Positions 1-6,131 of a DNA stretch of 10,275 bases are shown here, in pieces. Numbering within the stretch: the first letter of the stretch is position 1; each line of letters begins with the position of its first letter. This DNA is from Paracoccaceae bacterium (GTDB lineage: Bacteria; Pseudomonadota; Alphaproteobacteria; Rhodobacterales; Rhodobacteraceae). Below the pieces are notes generated by a model. That model saw only the letters and a program-made list of their open reading frames with translations. It was not told where the DNA came from and did no database searches. Made by a program: the position numbers and the translations under genes. The stretch lies in the NCBI GenBank assembly GCA_007121115.1, contig SKMI01000283.1:1-10275 (forward strand), written 5' to 3'.

Positions 1-1436
1 AGTTCCACGCTGACCAGCAGGATCGCCTTGCCCGCATCGCGCAGGTCGATCAGCCGCTGGTGGATGAATTCGATGGCACCGATATCCACCCCGCGCGTGG
101 GTTGGCCCACCAGCAGCAGTTCCGGGCCGCGCTCGATCTCGCGCGCCAGCACCAGTTTCTGCTGGTTCCCGCCGGAAAAGCTCTCGGCCGTCAGCGCCGG
201 GTTGGGCGGGCGCACGTCAAACGCCTTCATGTACTCTTCGGTCATGCGCAGGATGGCGGGGTTGTCCATCCAGAAGGCGCCGCGGTTATAGGCCGGGTCA
301 TGGTGATAGCCCAGCGCCACGTTTTCCCAGGCGTGGAAATTCATGATCAGCCCGCGCCGCTGCCGGTCCTCGGGCACATGCGAGATCCCTGATCTGCGCC
401 GCGTGTAGCCGTCCGAGAATTTGCCGGTCATGTCCAGCAGCTGGCCCGCCAGCGTCGCCTCCCCCTCGCCCGCGGTCAGGCCGGAAAGCGCCTCCAGCAG
501 TTCCGACTGGCCGTTGCCCGCGACCCCGGCAATGCCCAGAATCTCGCCCGCGCGGACGTGCAGGTCGATCCCGCGCAGCCGTTCCACGCCCATGTCATCG
601 ACCACGCGCAGGCCCTTGACGTCCAGTACCACCGAGCCCGGCTTGGGCGGGTGTTTTTCCACCCGCAGCAACACCTTGCGTCCGACCATCAGTTCAGCCA
701 GATGCGGCGGGCTGGTCTCAGAGGTGCGCACGGTGTCCACCATCTCGCCCCGGCGCATGACCGAGACATTGTCGGTCACCTCCATGATCTCGCGCAGCTT
801 GTGGGTGATCAGCACGATGGTCTTGCCCTGCTCCTTCAGCCCGCGCAGGATGCGGAACAGGTGATCAGCCTCGGACGGGGTCAGCACGCCCGTTGGCTCG
901 TCCAGGATCAGAATATCGGCCTCGCGGTACAGCGCCTTGAGGATTTCAACCCGTTGCTGGTGGCCGACCGACAGTTTCTCGATCAGCGCATCGGGGTCGA
1001 CGTTCAGCCCGAATTCCTCGGCCAGTTGCTTCAGAAGCCCGCGCGCCCGGCTGACCGAAGGCTTCAGGAACGCCCCCGCCTCGGCCCCCAGGATCACGTT
1101 TTCCAGAACGGTGAAATTCTGCACCAGCTTGAAATGCTGGAACACCATGCCGATGCCCGCGCGGATGGCGGCCTGGCTGTCGGGGATTTCGGTGGGCTGG
1201 CCATTGATCAGGATGGTGCCCGAATCGGCCTTGTAGAAACCGTAGAGGATCGACATCAGCGTCGATTTCCCGGCCCCGTTTTCGCCGATGATACCGTGGA
1301 TGGTGCCCTTTTCGACCCGGATGTGAATGTCGTTGTTGGCCTGCACCGGGCCGAATGCCTTGGAAATCCCGCGCAATTCGATGGCGGGGGGAACGGCCCC
1401 GGCGGGCCGTTCCAGTCTATGTGCAGCGTCGGTCAT
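1..1436 (-). CDS. Nucleoside/BMP-type ABC importer ATPase, two ATP-binding domains (3' end cut off)
   Basis: Cytoplasmic ATPase that should power the importer served by the binding protein encoded just upstream. The 478 residues in the window hold two ABC domains. The first has Walker A GENGAGKST (51-59), Q-loop Q100, signature LSVGHQQ (155-161), Walker B ILILDEP (175-181) and H-loop H212. The second is degenerate, as is normal in this family: AGVAGNGQSE (303-312) instead of Walker A, signature FSGGNQQ (420-426), and VGQPTRGVD where the Walker B Asp-Glu would be. This is the RbsA/YufO-like arrangement, and pairing with a BMP protein points to nucleosides rather than sugars (inference). Family members run a little over 500 residues, so roughly 30-40 C-terminal residues lie off the window. 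The ATG at 1436 starts 8 bp after the binding-protein stop, with only a weak GACGGG before it, suggesting translational coupling. Permease genes are expected next. Confidence 0.93.
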   Translation of the reverse strand, partial: MTDAAHRLERPAGAVPPAIELRGISKAFGPVQANNDIHIRVEKGTIHGIIGENGAGKSTLMSILYGFYKADSGTILINGQPTEIPDSQAAIRAGIGMVFQHFKLVQNFTVLENVILGAEAGAFLKPSVSRARGLLKQLAEEFGLNVDPDALIEKLSVGHQQRVEILKALYREADILILDEPTGVLTPSEADHLFRILRGLKEQGKTIVLITHKLREIMEVTDNVSVMRRGEMVDTVRTSETSPPHLAELMVGRKVLLRVEKHPPKPGSVVLDVKGLRVVDDMGVERLRGIDLHVRAGEILGIAGVAGNGQSELLEALSGLTAGEGEATLAGQLLDMTGKFSDGYTRRRSGISHVPEDRQRRGLIMNFHAWENVALGYHHDPAYNRGAFWMDNPAILRMTEEYMKAFDVRPPNPALTAESFSGGNQQKLVLAREIERGPELLLVGQPTRGVDIGAIEFIHQRLIDLRDAGKAILLVSVE

Positions 1437-1444
1437 CCCGTCGA

Positions 1445-2440
1445 TCAGAACGACAGGACCGGGCAGCTATCGTCATCGGTGTAGTTGTGCACCGTCATCT
1501 CGCCGGACCGGATCGCATCGGCCGCGGCTTCGACGGCCTCGCGCATCTCGTCCGAGATCAGCGCCTCGTTGTATTCATCCAGCGCCCAGTCCACGCCACC
1601 GGCAGCCAGGTCCATGACCAGCACCCCGGCTTCCAGTTCGGTGCCCGCTTCGAAGGCATCGAACACGGCGTTGTCCACCCGCTTCAGCATCGAGGTCAGC
1701 ACCTGCCCCGGGTGCAGGAAGTTCTGGTTGCTGTCCACCCCGATCGACAGGATGTCCGCATCGGCGGCAGTCTGCAGCACGCCCACGCCGGTGCCGCCGG
1801 CGGCGGCATAGACCACATCGGCGCCCTGGCTGATCTGCGCCTGGGTGATCTCGCCCCCGCGCACCGGGTCATTCCAGGCCGAAGGCGTGGTGCCGGTCAT
1901 GTTGGCGACGACGGTCGCATCCGGGTTGGCCGCCAGCACCCCTTGCGCATAGCCGCAGCCGAAGCGGCGGATCAGCGGGATGTCCATGCCGCCGACAAAA
2001 CCGACGGTGCCGGATTCGGACGCCATGCCCGCCAGCATCCCCACCAGATACGACCCCTCATGCTCGGCGAACAGGACCGACTGGACGTTGGGCTGTTCGA
2101 CGAACCCGTCGATGATGGCGAAGCGCGTGTCGGGGTAGTCGGGCGCGACCTCGTTCAAGACATCGGCAAAGGCAAAGCCGGTGGTGACGATCGGGTTGTG
2201 CCCGGCCTCGGCCAGACGGCGCAACGCCTGCTCGCGCTGGGCTTCGGACTGCATTTCGATGTCGCGGTAGCTGCCGCCGGTTTCCTCGGCCCAACGCTCG
2301 GCGCCGGTAAAGGCGGCCTCGTTGAAGCTCTTGTCGAACTTGCCGCCCAGGTCATAGACCAGCGCCGGTTCGGCGGCGGCAACCCCTGCGCTCAGCGCCG
2401 TCACGGCAGCGGCACCCAGAAGCCGTGCTTGCAAAGTCAT
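1445..2440 (-). CDS. BMP-family ABC transporter substrate-binding lipoprotein-like/periplasmic protein
   Basis: Periplasmic solute receptor of the BMP/PnrA/Med family (PF02608), whose characterised members bind purine nucleosides or related ligands. It has 331 residues. An N-terminal signal peptide (about 1-23, hydrophobic LLGAAAVTALSAGVAAA) is followed by a probable cleavage at AAA-EP; there is no lipobox cysteine, so it is likely soluble. Family hallmarks are YDLGGKFDKSFN (29-40), the AIIDG strand with D111, EHEGSYLVG (126-134), and GVDSNQ (234-239) followed by K253. Two cysteines remain in the mature protein, C162 and C326, which could form a disulfide (inference). The frame is open to 2551, but the ATG at 2440 is chosen because the signal peptide begins there and a GGGAG Shine-Dalgarno sits 7 nt before it. 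It is the first gene of the importer operon. The exact ligand cannot be read from sequence. Confidence 0.95.
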   Translation of the reverse strand: MTLQARLLGAAAVTALSAGVAAAEPALVYDLGGKFDKSFNEAAFTGAERWAEETGGSYRDIEMQSEAQREQALRRLAEAGHNPIVTTGFAFADVLNEVAPDYPDTRFAIIDGFVEQPNVQSVLFAEHEGSYLVGMLAGMASESGTVGFVGGMDIPLIRRFGCGYAQGVLAANPDATVVANMTGTTPSAWNDPVRGGEITQAQISQGADVVYAAAGGTGVGVLQTAADADILSIGVDSNQNFLHPGQVLTSMLKRVDNAVFDAFEAGTELEAGVLVMDLAAGGVDWALDEYNEALISDEMREAVEAAADAIRSGEMTVHNYTDDDSCPVLSF

Positions 2441-2459
2441 GGCAATCTCCCTTGTCTTT

Positions 2460-2486
2460 CCCCGGTCTTTTTGCTTGCCGCCGGGG
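2460..2486 (-). repeat. Inverted repeat in the leader of the BMP gene
   Basis: CCCCGG at 2460-2465 and CCGGGG at 2481-2486 form a perfect 6-bp inverted repeat with a 15-nt loop. In the minus-strand transcript it would lie about 20 nt before the BMP start codon, just 5' of the Shine-Dalgarno region. Such short G+C repeats are common by chance in this DNA, so the functional reading is weak. Confidence 0.3.
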
Positions 2487-2491
2487 AGTTT

Positions 2492-2520
2492 GGCCAGGTC
2501 CGGATGATCCGGGACTGGCC
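2492..2520. repeat. Strong imperfect palindrome between rimI and the BMP gene
   Basis: GGCCAGGTCCGG (2492-2503) and CCGGGACTGGCC (2509-2520) are inverted copies with two internal mismatches and an ATGAT loop. It lies 75 bp past the rimI stop and about 50 bp before the BMP start. It could be a rimI transcript-end hairpin, although no T-run follows it on the minus strand, or an operator: the proposed BMP -10 element abuts it at 2521. The sequence shows the palindrome clearly; which role it has is open. Confidence 0.6.
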
Positions 2521-2551
2521 GATTTAGGACCCAGCACGGCACGATGGTCAA
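2521..2551 (-). promoter_or_regulatory. Candidate sigma-70-type promoter of the BMP importer operon
   Basis: On the minus strand TTGACC (2551-2546) is a 5/6 match to the -35 consensus. The -10 is poor: TAAATC (2526-2521) at 19-nt spacing or CCTAAA (2528-2523) at 17 nt. The transcription start would fall within the adjacent palindrome, leaving a leader of roughly 70 nt. Confidence 0.35.
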
Positions 2552-2594
2552 CAGGAATCTGGTGCGTGTCCGGCACGCGGGCGCCTTCGGCCAT

Positions 2595-3011
2595 TCAGCG
2601 GCGCAGGATCAGCGCGTCGGTGCCCCCGTCGTAGTATCCGCGGCGCCGCCCGACCGTTCGAAACCCCATCCCCGCGTAGAGGGCCAGCGCGGCCGCGTTG
2701 TCGGCGGCGACTTCAAGGAACGTCACCCTCGCCCCGGCGGCACTTGCGCGCGTCAGCGCCGCGTCCATCACCGCCCGGCCCAGGCCCCGGCGGCGCTGCG
2801 CGGGGGCGACGGCGAGGGTCAGGACCTCGGCCTCGTCGGCGGCGATGCGCAGCACCGCCAGTGCCTGCGGGGGGGCTTTGGCGGGGGCGGTGGCGATGAT
2901 GATCTGCGGATCGGCCAGCAGTGCGGTTAACTCTGCGGCGCTCCACGGGCGCGGGTGCGCGAAGGCGCTGGCATGCAGCGCCGCCAGCACCTGCGGATCG
3001 GGCGGGCTCAC
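2595..3011 (-). CDS. rimI: Ribosomal-protein-alanine N-acetyltransferase-like GNAT protein (RimI)
   Basis: GNAT-fold acetyltransferase using acetyl-CoA; RimI acetylates the N-terminal alanine of ribosomal protein S18 in E. coli. Length is 138 residues, near the usual size. The acetyl-CoA loop is VAPAQRRRGLGRAVM (68-82), with the R/Q-x-x-G-x-G/A pattern. The C-terminal block LEVAADNAAALALYAGMGF (99-117) carries E100 and Y112, spaced like the catalytic Glu and Tyr of E. coli RimI, followed by RRRGYY (122-127). It starts with GTG at 3011, which overlaps the tsaB TGA in a 4-bp GTGA junction; no good Shine-Dalgarno is visible, so translation is probably coupled. Position directly after tsaB is the common arrangement for rimI and supports the name over a generic GNAT, though the substrate is not proven. 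Confidence 0.88.
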   Translation of the reverse strand: MSPPDPQVLAALHASAFAHPRPWSAAELTALLADPQIIIATAPAKAPPQALAVLRIAADEAEVLTLAVAPAQRRRGLGRAVMDAALTRASAAGARVTFLEVAADNAAALALYAGMGFRTVGRRRGYYDGGTDALILRR

Positions 3012-3715
3012 GGCAGGATCGGCACCGGCGCGGCGCGCGGGGGCGCGGCATCGGCGGGGCGGACATAGAGCGGCGCAGGGCAGTCACGCAGCCCCACACC
3101 CGCCCGCAGGCGCTGCGCGGCGATTAACGCGATCTGCGCGGCCAGATCCTGCGGCACGGCCTCAATCGCCTGGGCGCCCAGTGCCTTCGCGATGTCAGCG
3201 GCGCGGTGACCGATGACGACCGGGGCGACAGGTTCTGAGGGTGGCGCAGAGAGGTCGATCAGATGCGGCGCGCCCTGTGGCGTGCCCCGGTCCACGATCT
3301 GCACGCACGCGCCCTCGCGCGGCGCCTCGACGCTGCACAACACGCGCCGCGCCGGGGCATGCTGCGCGGCCAGCACCTCGAACAGGGACACCCCGATGCC
3401 CGGAATGCCCAGACCCAACGCCAGCCCGCGTGCGGTCGCCACGGCGATGCGGATGCCGGTAAAGTTGCCGGGGCCGATACCGACAGCCACGGCGTCGAGG
3501 TCCTTCCAGCCCAGCCCGGTGTCGCGCAGCAGCGCGTCCAGCATCGGCACCAGTGCCTCGGCTTGTCCGCGCGCCATGTCGACATGGCGGCGCAGCGTGG
3601 TGTCGGCGCCGGTCGAAAGCACTGCCGTGCACCACGGCCCGGAGGTATCGAAGGCAAGAATGCACTTTGCGCGCGGGGGCGCCCCCGATCGTTGCGGCCC
3701 GTCAGCCAACGGCAA
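3008..3715 (-). CDS. tsaB: tRNA t6A37 threonylcarbamoyl-transferase complex subunit TsaB
   Basis: Cytoplasmic, non-catalytic partner of TsaD in making N6-threonylcarbamoyladenosine at position 37 of ANN-decoding tRNAs. The 235-residue product has the ASKHA-fold signature: ILAFDTSGPWCTAVL (19-33) and the TsaB-typical IGPGNFTGIRIAVATARGLA (80-99). Length is normal apart from an N-terminal extension of about 16 residues before the usual ILAFDTS start. No ATG or GTG is available near that point in frame; the only conventional starts are TTG at 3715 and TTG at 3709. I chose 3715 because GAGG (3728-3725), inside the end of nfu, lies 9 nt before it. The start overlaps the nfu stop by 14 bp, so the two are probably translated together. 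The function assignment is firm; the exact start is less so. Confidence 0.92.
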   Translation of the reverse strand: MPLADGPQRSGAPPRAKCILAFDTSGPWCTAVLSTGADTTLRRHVDMARGQAEALVPMLDALLRDTGLGWKDLDAVAVGIGPGNFTGIRIAVATARGLALGLGIPGIGVSLFEVLAAQHAPARRVLCSVEAPREGACVQIVDRGTPQGAPHLIDLSAPPSEPVAPVVIGHRAADIAKALGAQAIEAVPQDLAAQIALIAAQRLRAGVGLRDCPAPLYVRPADAAPPRAAPVPILP

Positions 3716-4268
3716 CGGGGCGCACCTCGGTCACCTCGGGGATGTAGTGCCGCAGCAGGTTCTCGATCCCCATCTTCAGCGTCAACGTGGACGAGGGGCA
3801 GCCCGCGCAGGCGCCCTGCATGTGCAGATAGACCACACCCCGCTCGAACCCGTGAAAGGTGATGTCGCCGCCGTCCTGCGCCACCGCCGGGCGCACCCGG
3901 GTGTCCAGCAGTTCCTTGATCTGGCCCACGATCTCGCCATCCGGGCCGTCATGCTCGGCGTGGCCCGAGGTCGCGGCGGCCTCGCCTTCGATCACCGGCG
4001 CGCCGGACTGGAAATGCTCCATGATCGCGCCCAGAATCGCAGGCTTGATATGCGCCCAGTCGGCGCTTTCGTCCTTGGTCACTGTGATGAAATCGGAACC
4101 CAGGAACACTCCGGTCACGCCCTCGGCGGCAAAGACACGGCGCGCGAGCGGCGAGGTCTGCGCGACTTCGGCGCTTGGAAAATCGGCGGTGCCTGCGGGC
4201 ATGACCTCCTGCCCCGGCAGGAATTTCAGGGTGGCGGGATTCGGGGTGGACTCGGTCTGAATGAACAT
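3702..4268 (-). CDS. NifU/Nfu-type Fe-S cluster carrier
   Basis: Scaffold or carrier that delivers Fe-S clusters to target enzymes in the cytoplasm. The protein has 188 residues in two parts: an N-terminal Nfu domain (about 1-88; PF08712, beginning MFIQTESTPNPATLKFLPG) and a C-terminal NifU domain (about 108-180; PF01106). An acidic, Ala/Gly-rich linker (about 92-111) joins them. The cluster-binding pair is C154-A-G-C157 in QGACAGCPSSTLTLK; these are the only two cysteines, consistent with a bridging cluster between two monomers. The frame is open to 4388, but ATG 4268 fits the family start and has GGAGG 7 nt upstream. It is first in an operon with tsaB and rimI. It resembles eukaryotic NFU1 and its alphaproteobacterial relatives. 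Confidence 0.95.
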   Translation of the reverse strand: MFIQTESTPNPATLKFLPGQEVMPAGTADFPSAEVAQTSPLARRVFAAEGVTGVFLGSDFITVTKDESADWAHIKPAILGAIMEHFQSGAPVIEGEAAATSGHAEHDGPDGEIVGQIKELLDTRVRPAVAQDGGDITFHGFERGVVYLHMQGACAGCPSSTLTLKMGIENLLRHYIPEVTEVRPVAVG

Positions 4269-4289
4269 GATCTGGCCTCCGTTGCTGGG

Positions 4290-4318
4290 CATATGCGCCC
4301 CGCCCCGAAGGCTGTCAA
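4290..4318 (-). promoter_or_regulatory. Candidate promoter of the nfu-tsaB-rimI operon
   Basis: On the minus strand a perfect TTGACA (4318-4313) is followed after 17 nt by CATATG (4295-4290), a 3/6 match to the -10 consensus. Transcription would start near 4283, giving a short leader of about 15 nt that contains the GGAGG ribosome-binding site. Confidence 0.5.
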
Positions 4319-4387
4319 GGTCGCCGCGTCGGCAACGGAGCTGCTCCCGCGGCCTGAAATGCGCCCGACATGCGACAGGGGTGCTCA

Positions 4388-4412
4388 CCGGGCGGGCACG
4401 CGCGCGGCCCGG
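4388..4412 (-). terminator. Possible hairpin after the DUF1217 gene
   Basis: CCGGGC (4388-4393) and GCCCGG (4407-4412) form a perfect 6-bp inverted repeat with a 13-nt loop, 43 bp beyond the DUF1217 stop. No T-run follows, so this is only a weak candidate for the end of the flagellar transcript. The rest of the 186-bp gap holds the nfu promoter and nothing else I can identify. Confidence 0.2.
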
Positions 4413-4454
4413 GGCCTCCGTGCTTGGGCAACGGGTCGGTCAGCGCATCGGCGG

Positions 4455-5261
4455 TCAGCGCAAGCCGCCGCTGCCCTGCAACAGCGTCAGCGCGGCCGAG
4501 GCCGGGGACCATGCGAAGGCCGGGTTCCGGATCTGGTCCATCAGCAGGAAGCGTTCGGTCAGCGCCTGACGCTTTTCGGGGTCGGTGAATTGCGCCAGAT
4601 CGCCGCTGCCGAAAAGCGAGACGGCGCGGCGCCGGAACTGCACCAGTTGCTGGTCGATATCCAGCTCGCCGAAGCCGCTGCCAAAGCCGAAAGCGATCTC
4701 GAAAACCTGCCGCAGGGGCGGGTTGCCCATGACCGCGAACCAGCCGGCGGCATCGCTGCGGCTGCCCTCCAGCAATTCGGGCAGTTCCCGATCCAGCGTC
4801 ATCGCCAGCCGCAAACCCTGATCCTGCACGCCCACGTCCACTTCGAAGGCGCGGGTCTGGAAGGCGCCGATGATACGGTCGGCGAAGCCTGCCTCGGCGA
4901 ATGGCCGCGCCTCGCCCTCGGGGAAACGGAAGGTCTGGGCCATGGCCAGGTAGCGCTTGTCGCTCAGGCGCCGGGGCAGGCCGTCGCGATTGTCCGGACC
5001 GTCTTCGAGGATGCGGCGGATGAAGGCGATGTTGTCGATGTCCTCCTGCAACCCGAAGGCACCAAGCATCACCCGGCGCATCCGGCGATCGGCGACCAGT
5101 TCCTCGGCCGAACCGACCTGCGCGATGCGCTCGCGGAAGTGGTCGGTGTCGCGCAGCCGGTCCGGAGCGCGGGCGTGGGCCTCCATCTGCGTGGCCTGCG
5201 TACGTTGCATGAACGCCCAGCCGGCCAGCCCGCCCATGGGTATGACCGGCTGGAAGCTCAT
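4455..5261 (-). CDS. DUF1217 domain protein of the flagellar cluster
   Basis: 268 residues, starting MSFQPVIPMGGLAGWAFMQRTQ, the typical opening of alphaproteobacterial DUF1217 (PF06748) proteins, which are found in flagellar gene clusters but whose role I do not know. The body is soluble and helix-rich with repeated motifs such as LVADRRMRRVMLGAFGLQEDI (about 55-75), FIRRILEDG and RLSDKRYLAMAQTF, then a second related stretch with FADRIIGAFQTRAFEV and LREV-like helices around the middle. No signal peptide or membrane span is visible. The frame is open upstream, but ATG 5261 overlaps the flbT stop in a 4-bp ATGA junction and there is no Shine-Dalgarno, so translation is likely coupled to flbT. 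Being last in the flagellin-flaF-flbT set suggests a role in flagellin production or filament assembly (inference). Confidence 0.85.
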   Translation of the reverse strand: MSFQPVIPMGGLAGWAFMQRTQATQMEAHARAPDRLRDTDHFRERIAQVGSAEELVADRRMRRVMLGAFGLQEDIDNIAFIRRILEDGPDNRDGLPRRLSDKRYLAMAQTFRFPEGEARPFAEAGFADRIIGAFQTRAFEVDVGVQDQGLRLAMTLDRELPELLEGSRSDAAGWFAVMGNPPLRQVFEIAFGFGSGFGELDIDQQLVQFRRRAVSLFGSGDLAQFTDPEKRQALTERFLLMDQIRNPAFAWSPASAALTLLQGSGGLR

Positions 5262-5662
5262 GCCGGACGCGCGGCCAGCAGGCGCGCCTCGCGCGGCAGG
5301 AGCGCGCGCAGGGCGCGGAGCGTCATGTAGGGCTCGGCGCGCAACACCCCTTCGGTGGCCGTGTGCAGCAGCGCACGGCTGTCGGGGTCGGCGAAGACCT
5401 GGCTGAGCTGTTCGATCCCGCGCAGCAGATGGGTGCGCACGTCTTCCGCCTCGGCATCGCCCGAAAGCACCAGTTGCGCCAGGTAGCAGACGCGGCGGAC
5501 GGGGGTGTTGGCGGTATCGGGGCGGATCGCATCGCGCAGCCGCAGGACCCGGGTGTTGGGGGTCAGGATGGCCAACCGCGAGCGCCGTTCGCCGTTCTCG
5601 ATCACCGCGCCGTTGATCAGCAACCGTTCCTGCGGCGCCAGCTTGATCACCAGCCCGGTCAT
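5258..5662 (-). CDS. flbT: Flagellin synthesis repressor FlbT
   Basis: Post-transcriptional regulator. In Caulobacter crescentus FlbT acts on the 5' untranslated region of flagellin mRNA and lowers its stability and translation until the hook is complete. The 134-residue protein matches FlbT (PF07378): MTGLVIKLAPQERLLINGAVIENG at the start, then LRLRDAIRPDTANTPVRRVCYLAQLVLSG (40-68) and AEPYMTLRALRALLPREA near the end. Its ATG overlaps the flaF stop by one base (TGATG), with AGGA 9 nt upstream, and its stop overlaps the DUF1217 start. Whether it represses or activates differs among alphaproteobacteria, so the sign of the effect here is not known. Its probable target, the flagellin leader, is about 2 kb upstream in the same orientation. 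Confidence 0.95.
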   Translation of the reverse strand: MTGLVIKLAPQERLLINGAVIENGERRSRLAILTPNTRVLRLRDAIRPDTANTPVRRVCYLAQLVLSGDAEAEDVRTHLLRGIEQLSQVFADPDSRALLHTATEGVLRAEPYMTLRALRALLPREARLLAARPA

Positions 5663-6036
5663 CACTGCGCATCCTGCCCGCGCAGCCCGCGCATGATCGC
5701 GGTGTTCACATCGACCAGCGGCGCTACGTCGCCACCGCCGTTCAGGACCGTGTCGGAATGGTTCAGCACGAATTGCGCCAGTCCCAGCAGGCCGACGCGC
5801 AGGCCCTCGGGCAACGCGTTGCCCTCGATTGCCAGATCGGCGGCGAGCACCGTCCAGAGGCGGCGGTTCAGGGTCAGCGCGTCGGCCAGCTGGCCAGGCG
5901 CGGTCTTGCCCGAGCGGGCGGCAGCGGTCAGCGCGCGGGTGGCGCGGGCAAAGGCCTGGTATTCGGCGTCGCGCGGGGTGCGTGTGGCATCCTCCGCCAC
6001 GCCATAGGCGGTGCGGGCCTGCAGAAGGGCGTTCAT
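5662..6036 (-). CDS. flaF: Flagellar biosynthesis regulator FlaF
   Basis: FlaF family (PF07309), 124 residues, needed in Caulobacter and relatives for flagellin synthesis or secretion and acting together with FlbT. The family pattern is clear: NALLQARTAYGVAEDATRTPRDAEYQAFARATRAL near the start, LNRRLWTVLAADLAIEGNALPEGLRVGLLGLAQFV in the middle, and VDVNTAIMRGLRG at the end. Two ATGs lie side by side at 6039 and 6036. I prefer 6036 because GAGG (6046-6043) is then 6 nt away rather than 3. The gene is 95 bp after flagellin, past a strong hairpin, and overlaps flbT by one base. It may be expressed both by read-through from flagellin and independently; no separate promoter was recognised. Confidence 0.94.
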   Translation of the reverse strand: MNALLQARTAYGVAEDATRTPRDAEYQAFARATRALTAAARSGKTAPGQLADALTLNRRLWTVLAADLAIEGNALPEGLRVGLLGLAQFVLNHSDTVLNGGGDVAPLVDVNTAIMRGLRGQDAQ

Positions 6037-6087
6037 CATCGACCTCTTGTTCTGGTGGGGCGGGCAGTCCGGGTGGGGGCAGCGTGA

Positions 6088-6108
6088 GCGGGGCCGGTCC
6101 GGCCCCGC
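6088..6108 (-). terminator. G+C-rich perfect hairpin between flagellin and flaF
   Basis: GCGGGGCCGG (6088-6097), one base, then CCGGCCCCGC (6099-6108): a perfect 10-bp inverted repeat, realistically an 8-bp stem with a 5-nt loop. It lies 23 bp past the flagellin stop. No T-run follows on the minus strand, so it is either a weak terminator that lets some transcripts continue into flaF-flbT or a 3' stabilising structure for the abundant flagellin message. Confidence 0.5.
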
Positions 6109-6131
6109 CCCGTGTGCTCAGTGCAGCATCA

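Noticed and set aside
2441..2551. Upstream in-frame extension of the BMP protein to 2551
   Set aside because: It would place 37 residues before a clear signal peptide, and the downstream ATG has a good Shine-Dalgarno.
3213..5330. Plus-strand open frame of about 700 codons
   Set aside because: It is antisense to tsaB, nfu and DUF1217, all of which have clear family motifs. Its product is Arg/Ala/Gly/His-rich without any recognisable domain, as expected for a shadow frame in G+C-rich DNA.
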